Of a stretch of DNA of 64,000 nt, positions 24,654-35,812 are shown piece after piece. The translations under genes and the position numbers were made by a program. The stretch spans positions 63,165-127,164 of the forward strand of contig MU394114.1 of assembly GCA_022578605.1 (NCBI GenBank). The letters are read 5' to 3'. The notes beneath the pieces are model-generated. The model searched no databases. It was not told the DNA's origin and saw nothing but the letters and a program-made list of their open reading frames with translations. Every line of letters begins with the position of its first letter. Positions within the stretch are counted from its first letter, which is position 1. This stretch comes from Camillea tinctor. Taxonomy: Eukaryota > Ascomycota > Sordariomycetes > Xylariales > Xylariaceae.

Positions 24654-26365
24654 TCAATGTTTATGCCCCTGATGATCATGATCATGGCCATGGTCATGGT
24701 CATGAACCTCCAGCGGCCAATCCTCGAACCCATCCTCAAACAGCGCATCGAGCTTCTCCTGGGCCCTCTTCTTCGACTTCATCGCTTTCTCCCAAGCGCG
24801 GAACTCCCTATCATCCAACAAACACGCGTCGAGCGCGCTGCGCAGCCGCTCCTCCCCACCGCTCCGCATCTGCTGCCCGATAAACACGATCTCCTGCCGC
24901 CGGTCGCCCCACCGCCCCGAGAAGTCCCGCGTGATGGCCTTGCGCGCCGCCGCGTCCTGCGGCCACTCGCTCTCCGGCACCTCGCAGCGCCAGAGGTCCC
25001 CGCCCGAGATGGTCAGCATGACGCCGGCTTGGGACCATTCGCCGAACTGGGGGAGGGAAGGGTTGGTTAGCAGGAAAGGCCCTGGTTAAGGGGGAAGGGA
25101 GGGGGCGGAGCTTACCATGGTTGGGCGGGTGGCTAGCCAGAGGAAGCCCTTGGAGCGCAGGAGGGGCCCAAACGTCGGATCTGCCATTTTGGAGGCCAAG
25201 CGGGCTTTTGGGTCGAGTTGCGGTTGGTCTTCCATGTCGGTATCACCATCGCCGCTTTCGCTAGCATCGGCGTTGTCGCCGCTGTCTTCTTCGCTGTCCT
25301 CGTCCATCTCCTCTCCGTCTTCGTCGACTTGGTATTCCGTTTGGATGACGACGAAGACGGAGCGTATGGTCTCCCAGAGCCGAGCGGGATGGAACGGCCG
25401 GCGGGCTCGGTACACAAACGTCCCTATGCCGTATTCCTCCGTCTCTGGGTTGATCTCCTCTTGCATGCTTTTGAGCCAGCCGGCGCTCAGAGCCGCTTTC
25501 TCGTACGAAAACATCCGCGTGTCGAGGATGCTGTCTAGATCGAGCCTCGAGTGGACCGTAGTCAGCACCTTGGCGTCGGGGTTGAGCTTTTTGACTACCC
25601 CTGTGATCCTGTTGACCTCCTCCTTGGAGACTAGGTCACACTTGTTGACCACGATGACGTCCGCGAACTCAACCTGATCTACTTGAAGGTCCGAGATATT
25701 ACGATCGTCTTCTTGAGGGACGTCGGTTTGCCTATCCACTAGGAAGTCGGCTGTTGCAAAGTCTGACATGAAGTTGACAGCGTCAACAAGAGTGACACAA
25801 GTATCGAGGCGGGCCATCTTAGATAGTCCACCCGCCTTGAGAATCTGTGCGAGACGCTTTTTGGCTTCCTGGTCTTCTTGGTTCTCGGCCTCAAGATCAT
25901 AACCAGCGGCAACGTGCATATCCGCAAACCTATCTCTGTTAACGCTAGCAGTCCCGCCAATAGATAGTGGTTGGGGGGGACCTACTCTTCGGAAAACGTC
26001 TCTGCGACTTGCATTGGCTCACTAACTCCGGAGCTCTCGATGACGAGATAGTCAACTTGGCCCTCCTCGGCAAGCCGGGAGACTTCCTCGAGCAGGTCGC
26101 CACGCAAGGTGCAACATATACATCCATTCTGCATAGCTACAACTTGCTCTTCCTTGCGGGTCACATCGTGATTGGAAAGCAATGCGGCATCGATATTAAG
26201 AGCGCCAACGTCATTGACGATGACGGCAATCTTCTTGCCGTGCTCACCTTTGAGGATCCATTCCAGGAGCGTGGTCTTACCTGAGCCCAGGAAGCCACTT
26301 AGGAGAGTAACAGGCAGCCGACTATCCTCCTTCTCAGGGGTATCGATCAAAATTGCCGGTGCCAT
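24654..26365 (-). CDS. CobW/COG0523-type GTP-binding metallochaperone (3 exons, 528 aa)
   Basis: Exons 26365-25986, 25929-25116 and 25046-24654 give 528 residues. It has a P-loop GFLGSGKTT (24-32), the metal-binding CxCC motif (Cys82-x-Cys84-Cys85), VIVNDVG, an IESSGVSEP switch and the guanine-specificity motif NKCD. The CobW C-terminal domain follows, interrupted by a long Asp/Glu/Ser stretch encoded around 25230-25320, and the protein ends in a His/Asp-rich tail. Family members are GTP-driven chaperones that insert zinc or other metals into client enzymes; the His-rich tail and the CxCC site fit zinc handling. The closest functional class is ZNG1-like, but sequence alone does not exclude another metal or client. 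Confidence 0.9.
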
Positions 26366-28287
26366 GGTAACAACACGAGGTTCAATCCAACTCTATGAAT
26401 CAAGGGGGTTGAAATTTGGAGAGAAGTGAGACGGGTAGCAACCTGGGTATATAAATTGAACCAGAAGGGCCTTCGCATTTTTTACTTCTCAGTCCATGGT
26501 CTCTACAAGACCATGTCCGACTAGCCAACCAATGATCCGTAAGATATATCAGATTTCCATTGCCGGGCTCCCCTCCTCAAGCAATATGAGAAGGACCTTG
26601 TTGGCGCCCTCGAGTAAGACACCGTAGCACTGCATCATGATATCAGTATGAATGCCCCTTGGGTAGGCCAGGGGTGCCATGGTCGACAACGGGTAACTCA
26701 CGCCACTATCTTTAACGTACACTGTATACGCCGTCATCGTGATAGAGTTCGGTTGCTCTTCACAAGTAACTATACCTATCTCACTAGCATATGAAATCAG
26801 GAACCTTGATGGCCCCGGAGCTGCAGGGTCGCCGTCCAACCCTTGCGGACAGTGGGGTCTCCAGCTTACAGTTGAGTAATTAGCATATCCTGATTGGTAT
26901 GTTTTATGAGTACGACTAAGGATACGTTCGTGACTATGTGGGTAGATATACCTATTGGCAGGTTGACATGATGGGCTGTATAACCCTACGTATGCTCGAT
27001 TCTGAATGAAGAAATCTGATCATGGTTGAGGAGCAATCCAATCCTGATCGAGCAAACATCATTGAGATAATTACCCCTCTCATTTGTAATGTTTTATAAC
27101 AATGGGCCTTCTTGATAGTTCTCTCAGGTCAAAAGATAGGCTGTAGGAGGAAGACGGCCATCTAAGGTTTCGTGGTTAGATCCTATGATTTGGGAACAGC
27201 TAAAAGCCTGTCTAACGTCTTCCCTTCAGACCCCGCATCTTTATTCTGAGTCAGAGAGAGAACGTCAAATATATTCTGCTGTATCAACAGACCACTATTA
27301 AGATGATGCTTGTTGCGTGTGGGCAGTTAGAATTATACTATATAGGCGTCACTCTCCGGTAAATCCAAGTGGATAACTTCACACCACATTCAATCCCATA
27401 CATATTGGCCTAAATAAATCTAACGACCATGAACACAAGAACCCAGTGTATCTTATTTAAATTATTTCGACCTTTTCTCTCTTTCTCCTTTAGGTGAGTA
27501 CCAACTCCTAACTATATGATAACTTCGATTTTACTAAGAATTCAATGTTGCGTACCTAGGTACCTACCTAACCTAGCAGCTTAGGTACTTATCACTTTTA
27601 TATGACCTACGGTGTTAGTTTGGCGACATATGTATAAGAGATTGTACAATTGATTATCGAAGTTACATAGTCACATGGTCCCCCCTGAGTGTACCTAAGC
27701 TCCTGTGAATGACCTCATACGCGACAGTACTCAATTAAGTAGTGTTACAGTTGTTAACTTTTTTCTATTATACTATTCACACGCCATGGTGTCCTTGGAT
27801 GTCAAAGGGCGCGCCCCTTGGCGGACCTTGACTAAAAGAGTTCGCCGAAATTCAACAAGACCAGCATATTGATGGTTCCAACTATGTATAATTCATGTCT
27901 CGTGAGTTATCTCGTTGTCCATGCTCAAGATGTATATGTTGTGCCTCCCCCTTTCCCCCTTTTCCTCTTTCTTTTTCATCTCCATTATGTCTTAGTTACC
28001 CTAAGCTACTAAATCTTAACAATAACTTCGTATAGATCTTCGGCCGATCGGTAAATCCGATGAATCCGATCACGCAATCCGCTGCCGGGATAAGCTACAG
28101 AGGGCGCATACTGATGCGACTTACGCACCGACTGTCGGCATGTAGTGACCAAGTGTCCATCTTTCGAACCCCGCGCATCACCATTCAAGAAAGGCGCTTT
28201 GGAAATCTCATACGCTGCTATTGGTCGCTTACTTGAAAGCTATACGAAATAAATATCGAGGTGCCCCCTACTCTTCCGTGCAGGAGG
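26366..28287. other. 1.9-kb intergenic region, one weak open frame
   Basis: This is the promoter side of both the CobW gene (leftward) and the 2-hydroxyacid dehydrogenase gene (rightward). An uninterrupted frame without an early ATG lies at 26549-27020 on the minus strand and is listed separately. A TACCTAGGTA palindrome sits at 27553-27562 beside further CCTAACC/TAGGTA motifs. The rest is AT-rich with no recognisable gene. Confidence 0.45.
26549..27020 (-). other. Open frame of about 155 codons without a good start; possible unannotated exon
   Basis: The minus-strand frame stays open from about 27020 down to the stop at 26549, yet its first in-frame ATG is far inside. The text is protein-like (Tyr/Pro/Ser-rich first half, hydrophobic LLILL near the end), but I recognise no family and could not find a first exon that joins in frame. 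A CAG acceptor lies near 27018. It may be the last exon of a small gene, a relic or chance. Confidence 0.2.
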
Positions 28288-29639
28288 ATGAGAGACATCT
28301 ACCCTGAGAATCCGGCTGGGACTAGTGACGCGATGGGCGCAAATAAGGATCTGACCGGGCACAAGCTGCTTCTGGTGGTGCCCTGGGAACTCCCCGCCGG
28401 TTATTTCGAGAACCTGCATAAGAAATTCCCCGGTCTCAAAGTCCAACATTCGCATTGGGATACTTGGAAGGAGACCACACTCCCGCCAGACATCTCTGAC
28501 GAGGACTGGAAGAGCGTCACTATCCTTCTCACGGGACCGAAATTCCCCACGATAGAAGCCGCCCCGAAGCTACAACTAGTCCAGCTCCAGAGTGCCGGCG
28601 CAAATTACGTATTAGATAACCCGCTGTTCAAAGACACCAAGATTGCATTCTGCACCGCCAATGGCGTTCACGGGTGGGTTTACTATATTAGTTGCTTAAA
28701 CACTTTTTGTATTTTCTTTTTACGATAAGATACGTAGGTACTGACTGGTCATGATGTAGACCCCCGATCTCAGAATGGGTAATATGCACCTTTTTAGCAG
28801 CGCAACATAATAGTGAGTATATATTCCAATACATCAAACCAATAGCTACCTACAGCTTTCTCATACTCACAACTGAAACTACACAGTCCCCCGCTTTCTA
28901 GACAACATGCGCGAAGGCAAGTGGGAGCGCAGCTGGGACGACTCGGACACGCTAGATGCAGTTAGCCAGAGAGTGTAAGTTTGCAGCCGAGAACTGCGCG
29001 GAACCGCCTCGTAGAAACTTTAACTAATCTCTTCCTAGCGGCATCCTGGGGTACGGCAGCATCGGGCGGCAGGTCGCACGCCTCGCGACGGCCATGGGAA
29101 TGGAAGTCTACGCCTACACGAACAGGCCGCGGCCGACGCCCGAGTCGCGCCGCGACAACTCGTACTACGAGCCGGGGCTCGGCGACCCGGAGGGCGTCCT
29201 GCCATCGAAGTGGTTCTCGGGGACGAAGCCGGAGGAAGTCGACGAGTTCCTGTCCTCGGGACTGGACTTGCTCGTCGTAGCGGTGCCGCTGACGCCGCTG
29301 ACCCGGGGCATGCTCGGCGCGGCGCAGTTCAAGCTGCTGGCCGCGAAGAAGACGTACGTGTCGAACATCGGGCGCGGGCCGGTGATCGTCACGGACGACC
29401 TGATCACGGCGCTGAACGAGGGCTGGGTGCGCGGCGCCGCCCTCGACGTCACCGACCCCGAGCCCCTGCCGCGGGACCACCCCCTCTGGCGCACCAAGAA
29501 CGTCATCGTCACGCCGCACGTCAGCGGCAACTCGCATAACTACAACACCCGGCTGCTGACGATCCTGGGTATCAACCTCCAGAGGCTGAGCGAGGAGAAG
29601 GAGTTTATGAACCATGTTAGCAGGAAGCGGGGCTATTGA
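28288..29639 (+). CDS. D-isomer-specific 2-hydroxyacid dehydrogenase (4 exons, 375 aa)
   Basis: Exons 28288-28673, 28760-28812, 28887-28974 and 29039-29639 give 375 residues. The protein has the family layout: an N-terminal substrate-binding half, then a Rossmann domain with VGILGYGSIGRQ, and the catalytic set of Arg (SNIGRGP), Glu (DPEPLP) and His (VTPHVSG). It reduces 2-oxo acids to D-2-hydroxy acids, or the reverse, with NAD(P)H in the cytosol; likely substrates are glyoxylate, hydroxypyruvate or related oxo acids. A second in-frame ATG at 28333 could be the true start. The last exon is much more GC-rich than the first. There is no evident link to either PKS locus. Confidence 0.92.
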
Positions 29640-30953
29640 GTTGGTGTGCGTGCGGTCTTGTACACATGCCTGTATTGCGTGGGGGTTACTTCGCGGGATT
29701 GTGGGAGGAAAAGATGTTGGTTGGGATAGGAGAACGCCCCCTATTCGTAGCCCCAGTCCATACTTCTCCCGCATGCGCGAACCTCGGGTTGTGCGTGTAA
29801 AATAACACCACCTGCGTACATACTCGAGCGATCGATTTTATGAGAAAACTATGAATCAATTTCGACTAGACATGTAACTATCATATATCCGATGCATGAT
29901 TTATAGATGGGCGTCAATGCATTCGAAGATACATCTCCAGGCCTGTAACTGGGATCGCGAATAAGGTCGCCTCGGTTAATGAGTCTTCACGTGGGAAATA
30001 TTAGGGGTTCGTGAATAGGAAAATCAGGATTTTTTTTCCGAAGAAGCAGGGAAAGGGAGGTCGTTCGCAAATCTTGGCTCGATTACTCTATCCCTTGAAG
30101 GTATCTAGATAAGTTATATAAAATACCTAGGATTTGATACATAGAGATCCCGCAGTTTGAGTTGGCTTAAAGCCTTATGTTGTACATACGATATCGACCT
30201 TGTTATGTAGGTCTTTCACGTATTTGCCGCTGTGGGGCATTCCTGAAAGAATTCAAGACGATTATTGGTATACATATAAAGCGTCTACTAGGTTCAGGTA
30301 TATATGAGTGGCAGTGGCGCATAAGTGATTCAATAGCAGGTACAGAATTCCCGCCTCGCTCGCGTTAGATAGGTCCGGGGGAAGAATGTCAAAATGTCCG
30401 AGACCTAGGTAACCTATGGTAGTTAGCTAGCTCTAGAGGCTTGCTGTTTGGGATTGGGCCTCGGTATCATGTAACTCTGTGGCCTTGGATCGAAAAATTC
30501 CCCCGCTATTCTCGGCTCTCTCACTAATAAAAGAAACACGAGAGCTGGAACTTTACTTACATACCTATGTAGGTTAGGTACCTAAAGCTAACCCAGTAGC
30601 CATGGCCTGTTTTCGCCTGTGGTGTGCTTCGCTCGAGGCTGTCAGGGAGAAAAAGAACATATGATTCTCCCATGTACGTATAATAAAACAAGGATATATA
30701 GCGTATATAGTCGTTGGTATGACGGGCACACGATAAAGCCTCCGAAGTCATTATCCCTCGTTAATAAATGTCTCTCTCTCTTTCCATCTACCTGAGATGA
30801 ACAAACCCACCCCTAAGTTCATTTAATTCTCCCTTCCCCTCCCCCGCCGTTATCTACATACTCATAAATCTTGATACGAACCACCACTATTCGGGACGGC
30901 TTTAATTTAAAGTGAAAAGAAAATATAAATATCAAGTAAAAAGAAAGAAAGAA
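29640..30953. other. 1.3-kb intergenic region, no gene seen
   Basis: AT-rich sequence between two rightward genes. It holds the terminator side of the 2-hydroxyacid dehydrogenase and the promoter of the FAD dehydrogenase. Motifs of the TACCTAGG/TAGGTACC type occur at about 30125, 30403 and 30570. Purine-rich AAGAAAGAAAG immediately precedes the next ATG. Confidence 0.5.
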
Positions 30954-32657
30954 ATGGGGGGAAACAACCCCGACCCCGTTATAATCGTCGGCGGCGGCCT
31001 CGCCGGCCTCGTCGCCGCCTTCGAGCTCACCCAGCGCAACGTGCGGGTGCTCATCGTAGAGCAGGAATCGTCGGCCAGCCTCGGCGGGCAGGCCTTCTGG
31101 TCGCTGGGGGGCATCTTCTGCGTGGACTCGGCGGAGCAGCGGCGCGTGGGCATCCGGGACTCGCGCGCGCTCGCCATGCGCGACTGGCTCGGCACCGCGG
31201 CCTTCGACCGCGCGCAGGACTACTGGCCCCGCCGCTGGGCCGAGGCCTTCGTCGACTTCGCCGCCCACGGCATGGAGCCCTACGTCAAGGCCCGCGGGCT
31301 CGGGTTCCTGTTCAGCGTCGGCTGGGCCGAGCGCGGCGATGGCACCGCGGAGGGCCATGGCAACTCCGTGCCTCGCTTTCATACCGCCTGGGGCGCTGGC
31401 CCGGAGGTCGTGCGCATCTTTGAGGAGCCGGTGCGGGCGGCGGCCGAGAAGGGGCTGGTGGAGTTTAGGTTTAGGCACATGGTGGATGAGCTGATTGTTG
31501 ATGAGAGCGGGAGGGCGGTCGGGGTGCGCGGGAGAGTGCTGGAGGAGGATGGGGTGGAGAGAGGCGTCAAGTCGTCGCGGACTGCGGTCGGCGAGTTCGA
31601 GCTCCGCGGGTCGGCGGTGGTGATATCGACCGGTGGGATCGGAGGCAACGTGGAGGCGGTCAGGAAAGCGTGGCCGGTGGAGCGTCTGGGGCAACCCCCT
31701 GAGAACTTCGTCATCGGCGTGCCGGCCCACGTCGACGGGCGCATGATAGAGATCGCCGAGGCGAGCGGCGCGAGCTTCATCAACCGCGACCGCATGTGGC
31801 ATTACACTGAGGGCCTGCAGAACTGGAACCCCATCTGGCCGCAGCATGGGATCCGCATACTAGCCGCGCCCTCGTCGCTCTGGCTCGACGCCACCGGCAA
31901 GCGGCTGCCGCCGTTCCTCTTCCCCGGCAGCGACACCCTCGGCACTTTGAAGCACATCTGCCAGACGGGTTACGAGTACACGTGGTTCATCCTCGACCAA
32001 ACCATCATCGCGAAGGAGTTCATCCTCTCGGGGTCGGAGCAGAACCCCGACCTAGTAGCCAAGAGCATATGGCAAGTAATCTCGAGCCGGCTCTTCAACT
32101 CGAAAGGGCCGGAGCCGGTGCAGAACTTCCAGAAGCACGGGTCCGACTTCGTGGTGCGCGACAACCTCGCCGACCTCGTCGCCGGGATGAACGAGCTCAT
32201 CGCGGCTTCGCCCGGCGGGGGGCCAACCCTGGACTACGCGCAGGTGCACGCGACGGTCGAGCAGCGGGACGCGCAGTTCGCCAGCGCGTTCAGCAAGGAC
32301 GCGCAGGCGATGCTCGTGCGCAACGGGCTGAACTACTGGCCTGAGAAGTACGGACGCATCGCGGCGCCGCACCGGCTGCTCGACCCGGCTCACGGGCCCC
32401 TGATCGCCATCCGCCTCAACCTGCTGACGCGCAAGAGCCTCGGCGGGCTCGAGACCAATCTCAGCAGCAACGTGATGAAGCCCGATGGGGAGCCCTTCCC
32501 GGGCCTCTACGCCGCCGGCGAGGCGGCCGGGTTCGGCGGTGGTGGCGTCCACGGGTATGCCGCGCTCGAGGGCACCTTTCTGGGCGGGTGTATCTTCTCG
32601 GGTCGGGCGGCGGGCCGGGCGATTGCGGATGAGCTACTGGGTGAGGAGAAGAAATGA
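30954..32657 (+). CDS. FAD-dependent dehydrogenase of the fumarate reductase/3-ketosteroid dehydrogenase-like type
   Basis: A single-exon gene of 567 residues starting at the ATG at 30954. The N-terminal dinucleotide motif is IIVGGGLAGLVAAFEL with the acidic residue in VLIVEQE that binds the FAD ribose, followed by LGGQAFWSLGG. The C-terminus has LYAAGEAAGFGGGGVHGY and GGCIFSGRAAGRA, the second FAD contact. This matches FAD-binding dehydrogenases of the flavoprotein subunit/KstD superfamily (COG3573-like). Such enzymes take hydrogen from C-C bonds of steroids or similar compounds or reduce enoates. The real substrate is unknown. The gene is GC-rich, which creates a long spurious frame on the opposite strand. 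Confidence 0.88.
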   Translation: MGGNNPDPVIIVGGGLAGLVAAFELTQRNVRVLIVEQESSASLGGQAFWSLGGIFCVDSAEQRRVGIRDSRALAMRDWLGTAAFDRAQDYWPRRWAEAFVDFAAHGMEPYVKARGLGFLFSVGWAERGDGTAEGHGNSVPRFHTAWGAGPEVVRIFEEPVRAAAEKGLVEFRFRHMVDELIVDESGRAVGVRGRVLEEDGVERGVKSSRTAVGEFELRGSAVVISTGGIGGNVEAVRKAWPVERLGQPPENFVIGVPAHVDGRMIEIAEASGASFINRDRMWHYTEGLQNWNPIWPQHGIRILAAPSSLWLDATGKRLPPFLFPGSDTLGTLKHICQTGYEYTWFILDQTIIAKEFILSGSEQNPDLVAKSIWQVISSRLFNSKGPEPVQNFQKHGSDFVVRDNLADLVAGMNELIAASPGGGPTLDYAQVHATVEQRDAQFASAFSKDAQAMLVRNGLNYWPEKYGRIAAPHRLLDPAHGPLIAIRLNLLTRKSLGGLETNLSSNVMKPDGEPFPGLYAAGEAAGFGGGGVHGYAALEGTFLGGCIFSGRAAGRAIADELLGEEKK

Positions 32658-33048
32658 ATTATGATAAGGGGCGAGTAAGACGTTTTTCTTCTAAGTCAAG
32701 AATATGGGCATCTATATGGTTTATCGTCGTTTTCATGATACGGAATCGGAGTTATACGTGTTTCTTTTATCTAGGTTATAAATACCTACCTACTTACCTA
32801 ACTCCTATCTAGACTCGATTCTTGAAGTCATAGGAAATAGTATAATCACATCCCTTTAGTTAGCGAACCCAGCTTCCCAGCGGAGTAGTGAGTCTTATAA
32901 ATCCTATCAAGCGAGTTTCATATTATTCAAGTTTCAATATTTTAGTCTTCCTGGTTATTCATTTATTCATTATATATTTTATATTCAGCTATCTCTCTGC
33001 TACATTAAGTGTAGTAGAGCGCAGCGAACCACTACTTGATAAGTAGTC
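32658..33048. other. Convergent intergenic region
   Basis: The 3' flanks of the FAD dehydrogenase and the F-box/LRR gene converge here. It is AT-rich with a TACCTACCTACTTACCTAAC run near 32785. No gene or repeat beyond that is seen. Confidence 0.5.
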
Positions 33049-34870
33049 CTAATCAGACTCTGAAGAGTCTTCCTCGTGATCTTCCTCTGGGGGGTGGGGG
33101 TATGGCATCGAGAACTGACCGCCTAGCGTATATATAAAGTAGTCTTTAAGCCACTCCTCCTGCTCGTTGGTAAACCTGAACTCGGTTGATTGGCCTATAA
33201 TCTCCATCTTGAATCCCTTGTGGCCGGAGGAATTGAGTCCAAGAGCGTAATCACGGAGTCCATCCCATGTAAACACCGAGTTAGCGTTGATTGAGAGGGC
33301 CTTGAGTGCTGGGAATGAGCTCAAGATCTCTAGAACTGAATCATCCGCTAGCTCGCCACCAAAAGCAAAATCCTCTAAATTAGACAAAGCGTAAGAAAAT
33401 TGACGGATCTCCTCTGCGGAAACCTGCGCTTGCATTAAATCGAGGTATGTGAGGCTCGTTAAAAGACAGATGGATTCAGTAAGAGGTGGTTGTAACTCGA
33501 GTATAAGCCCGTCCATCTGAGGGTTGTCTTCTTCAACCGCTATGCTCTCAAGAGTAAGGCTCTCCAGACTATTTTGCTTTCCTAGAGCAATCCATGTTGC
33601 AGTATTGACTGCAAGAGATATATATCGAAACCCCTGGATAACGAGTGAGGAGAGATGGATTCCAGGGGTGGTTAGGACGTCCTGTAGTATCCTCAAACTG
33701 TCTAGGACATGTCTAAAAGTTAGATCCCGAAGCGATTTGCAATTGCCAATCCAGGTTGCGATTTCCTTCACAAGTTTATCGTCAAGTGGCCGTTGGAGCT
33801 GGTGGTGTAGATCATTTTCAATCACGAGACATTCTAGTTTGGTACACTGAGGAAGGGCGTTGAGATTCCTGATAGCTAGGGGGGTCAGGCTCCCAAGAAT
33901 GAGTGTTTTCAAGGATCCTGCATGGAAATTCAGGGCACCAAGAGTGTTCTGGGCAATGTCGCTTTTACTAATAATTTCGAAACGCTGAAGACTATTTGGA
34001 CGAACTATGAACGAGTTAAAGTTAACAATTGCTTCTTTTCTTTTTGATAGGGGTATACTACACTTACGAGCTTGCAAGAAGGCAGCCATGTCCTCGTCGG
34101 CGTTACCGCTTTGGTAGTAATAGCAGGTCAAATCTGAAAATTTAGGACAGTGTTTGGCGAGGACGTTAGCTGTTTCGAGGGTCAGGACCGAGCCATCGCG
34201 GAGGCGTAACGAGGTGAGTGTGTCAAGGCGTGTTAACCAAACGGGAAGAATGTTATGTGGAATATAATATGCTTCCAGGTGCGCCAAAGCCACTGTCTTC
34301 TCATTGTCTTCGGCCAGGGTTTTAATGCTTTTTGTGATGGAGTCGGCACACTTGAGCATACTATCCACGGCATGAATTGTAACCGATCGCGTGTTTAGGT
34401 AATCTTGCGCGGGATTGTTATACTTTGGGACAATGAAGTCTTCCATGCCAGGCTCAAGATAGAATCGGCGGACGTCTTTGTTCGTTCTCGCATCCTCAAG
34501 ACTTTCCTCGAGATCTCCCAAGGATAATGCTCGGATATAGGTGCAGTAAGGGTAGGCAGTTTTCCCCACGCTGGACAAGATGATCGATCTCCATAGTCGT
34601 GCTGTGGGAGTTTTGTTTTCACGAAAGGATTCCCCATCAATTCTACACCAAATAAACGTTAGCAAGTCCAGATTCCCGAGAACAATATCGTATAACCAGC
34701 ACTCTGTTCACGCGGGTTTGTGCTTACCGATAGAGTTGCTCTAGAGCAATACCTGCAACCCTGTGACTGACGAGAGCGCATCGGAATAATGTTGCAAAGT
34801 CACGGCAAGCAGCAAGCTCCTGGCATATAAGTAAGATTATATCCTGGGGCAAGGCCAAAGGGTCTGCCAT
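33049..34870 (-). CDS. F-box/leucine-rich-repeat protein (2 exons, 578 aa)
   Basis: Exon 1 (34870-34728) encodes a short F-box-like helix, with LPQDIILLICQEL followed by RDFATLFRCALVSHRV. Exon 2 (34642-33049) carries irregular leucine-rich repeats throughout (for example LTSLRLRDGSVL, LETANVLAKHCPKFSDLTC, LTYLDLMQAQVS). The coding length is divisible by three. F-box proteins of this layout recruit substrates to SCF ubiquitin ligases through Skp1; the LRR part chooses the target. The tail is acidic (EEDHEEDSSESD). The target is unknown; such genes are numerous and fast-evolving in filamentous fungi. Confidence 0.8.
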
Positions 34871-35812
34871 ATCTGAGTAGGTGTCTGTTTGGTGGGTGGT
34901 GCGCGGAGGGGAAAGGGGGAGTATAAATCGAATCGAAGAATATCGTGACCCAGATATGACGTGAACTGGGCCAAGTTGGTTAACCTAGTGGGATCGGAGA
35001 CTCCTCTAAAAGGAAGGGTGAAAAAGAATTAGGATATTTGAAGGTGCACGCGTAGATATAATTGGAATTATGTTCAGTGCCATCAATCACTGGTATATGT
35101 AGGTGGGTAAGTTGGATGTGAATCATAGCAAGTGCAGCTTAGCCGTAGGTACTACCTAGGTAGGTCAAGTGTTTAGGTAATGTTACTCTGTTGATTCTTT
35201 AGCTCTCTACTATGTGTCGATTGATCTTTGGCACGGTACTCCGAAACCCTTGTAGGGAAGGATCAAGAGATAAACAATGCGGGGGAAACGTCGTAACCTA
35301 CCATGGCAGAACCTGGAAGACTAGAACCGGTAGATCCAATTAACACTGTGTGAGCTACCCCGCGACGCGCTTTCTTCACGCGACTACTTACTTACTTACA
35401 GGCTATCTACTTGCTAATGTTACACCCGCTAACCCTCCTTTACGTACCTCGTGCATCTACAGCTGCAGTTGATCACTACCTGCCTAGATAACCGAATACT
35501 TTAACCTGGCTTCATTAAGTCTTATCGCAACCCAGTGCAAAAGAAATATCAATTCAGATAACCACAATATTGATCTCCAATCTAATCTAAAGTCGAAGAC
35601 CCCACTCGGATTGGTATCAACCTAGGTTAAGTTAGATTAGGTTGAGCTGTTGAAGCTGGACTGAGCTGAGCTCTGACATACTACTACTGCTGCTGCTGCT
35701 GCTAGACACATCAAATAGTCCACCTCTATTGATCCGACTAACAACACCCGAATCACAATCATATCGTCAAAACGTGTTTATATGGTCAAAAGTTAGTTAC
35801 CCACACGCCGTC
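34871..35812. promoter_or_regulatory. Divergent promoter region of the F-box and RAD9 genes
   Basis: The two flanking genes are transcribed outward from this 942-bp segment. It holds a CTACCTAGGTAGGT motif near 35155 and a (CTG)6 trinucleotide run at 35687-35704, about 110 bp before the RAD9 start and probably in its leader. No gene is visible. Confidence 0.5.
35687..35704 (+). repeat. (CTG)6 microsatellite in the RAD9 leader
   Basis: Six CTG units precede the RAD9 ATG by about 110 bp. They are noncoding in the model given here. Confidence 0.85.

Noticed and set aside
28962..29774. 270-codon minus-strand frame opposite the 2-hydroxyacid dehydrogenase
   Set aside because: Antisense shadow of a GC-rich exon; no domain, and the + strand holds the catalytic residues.
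30819..31847. 342-codon minus-strand open frame opposite the FAD dehydrogenase
   Set aside because: It is the antisense shadow of a GC-rich gene; the composition is His/Arg/Pro-rich with no motif, and the + strand frame has clear FAD motifs.
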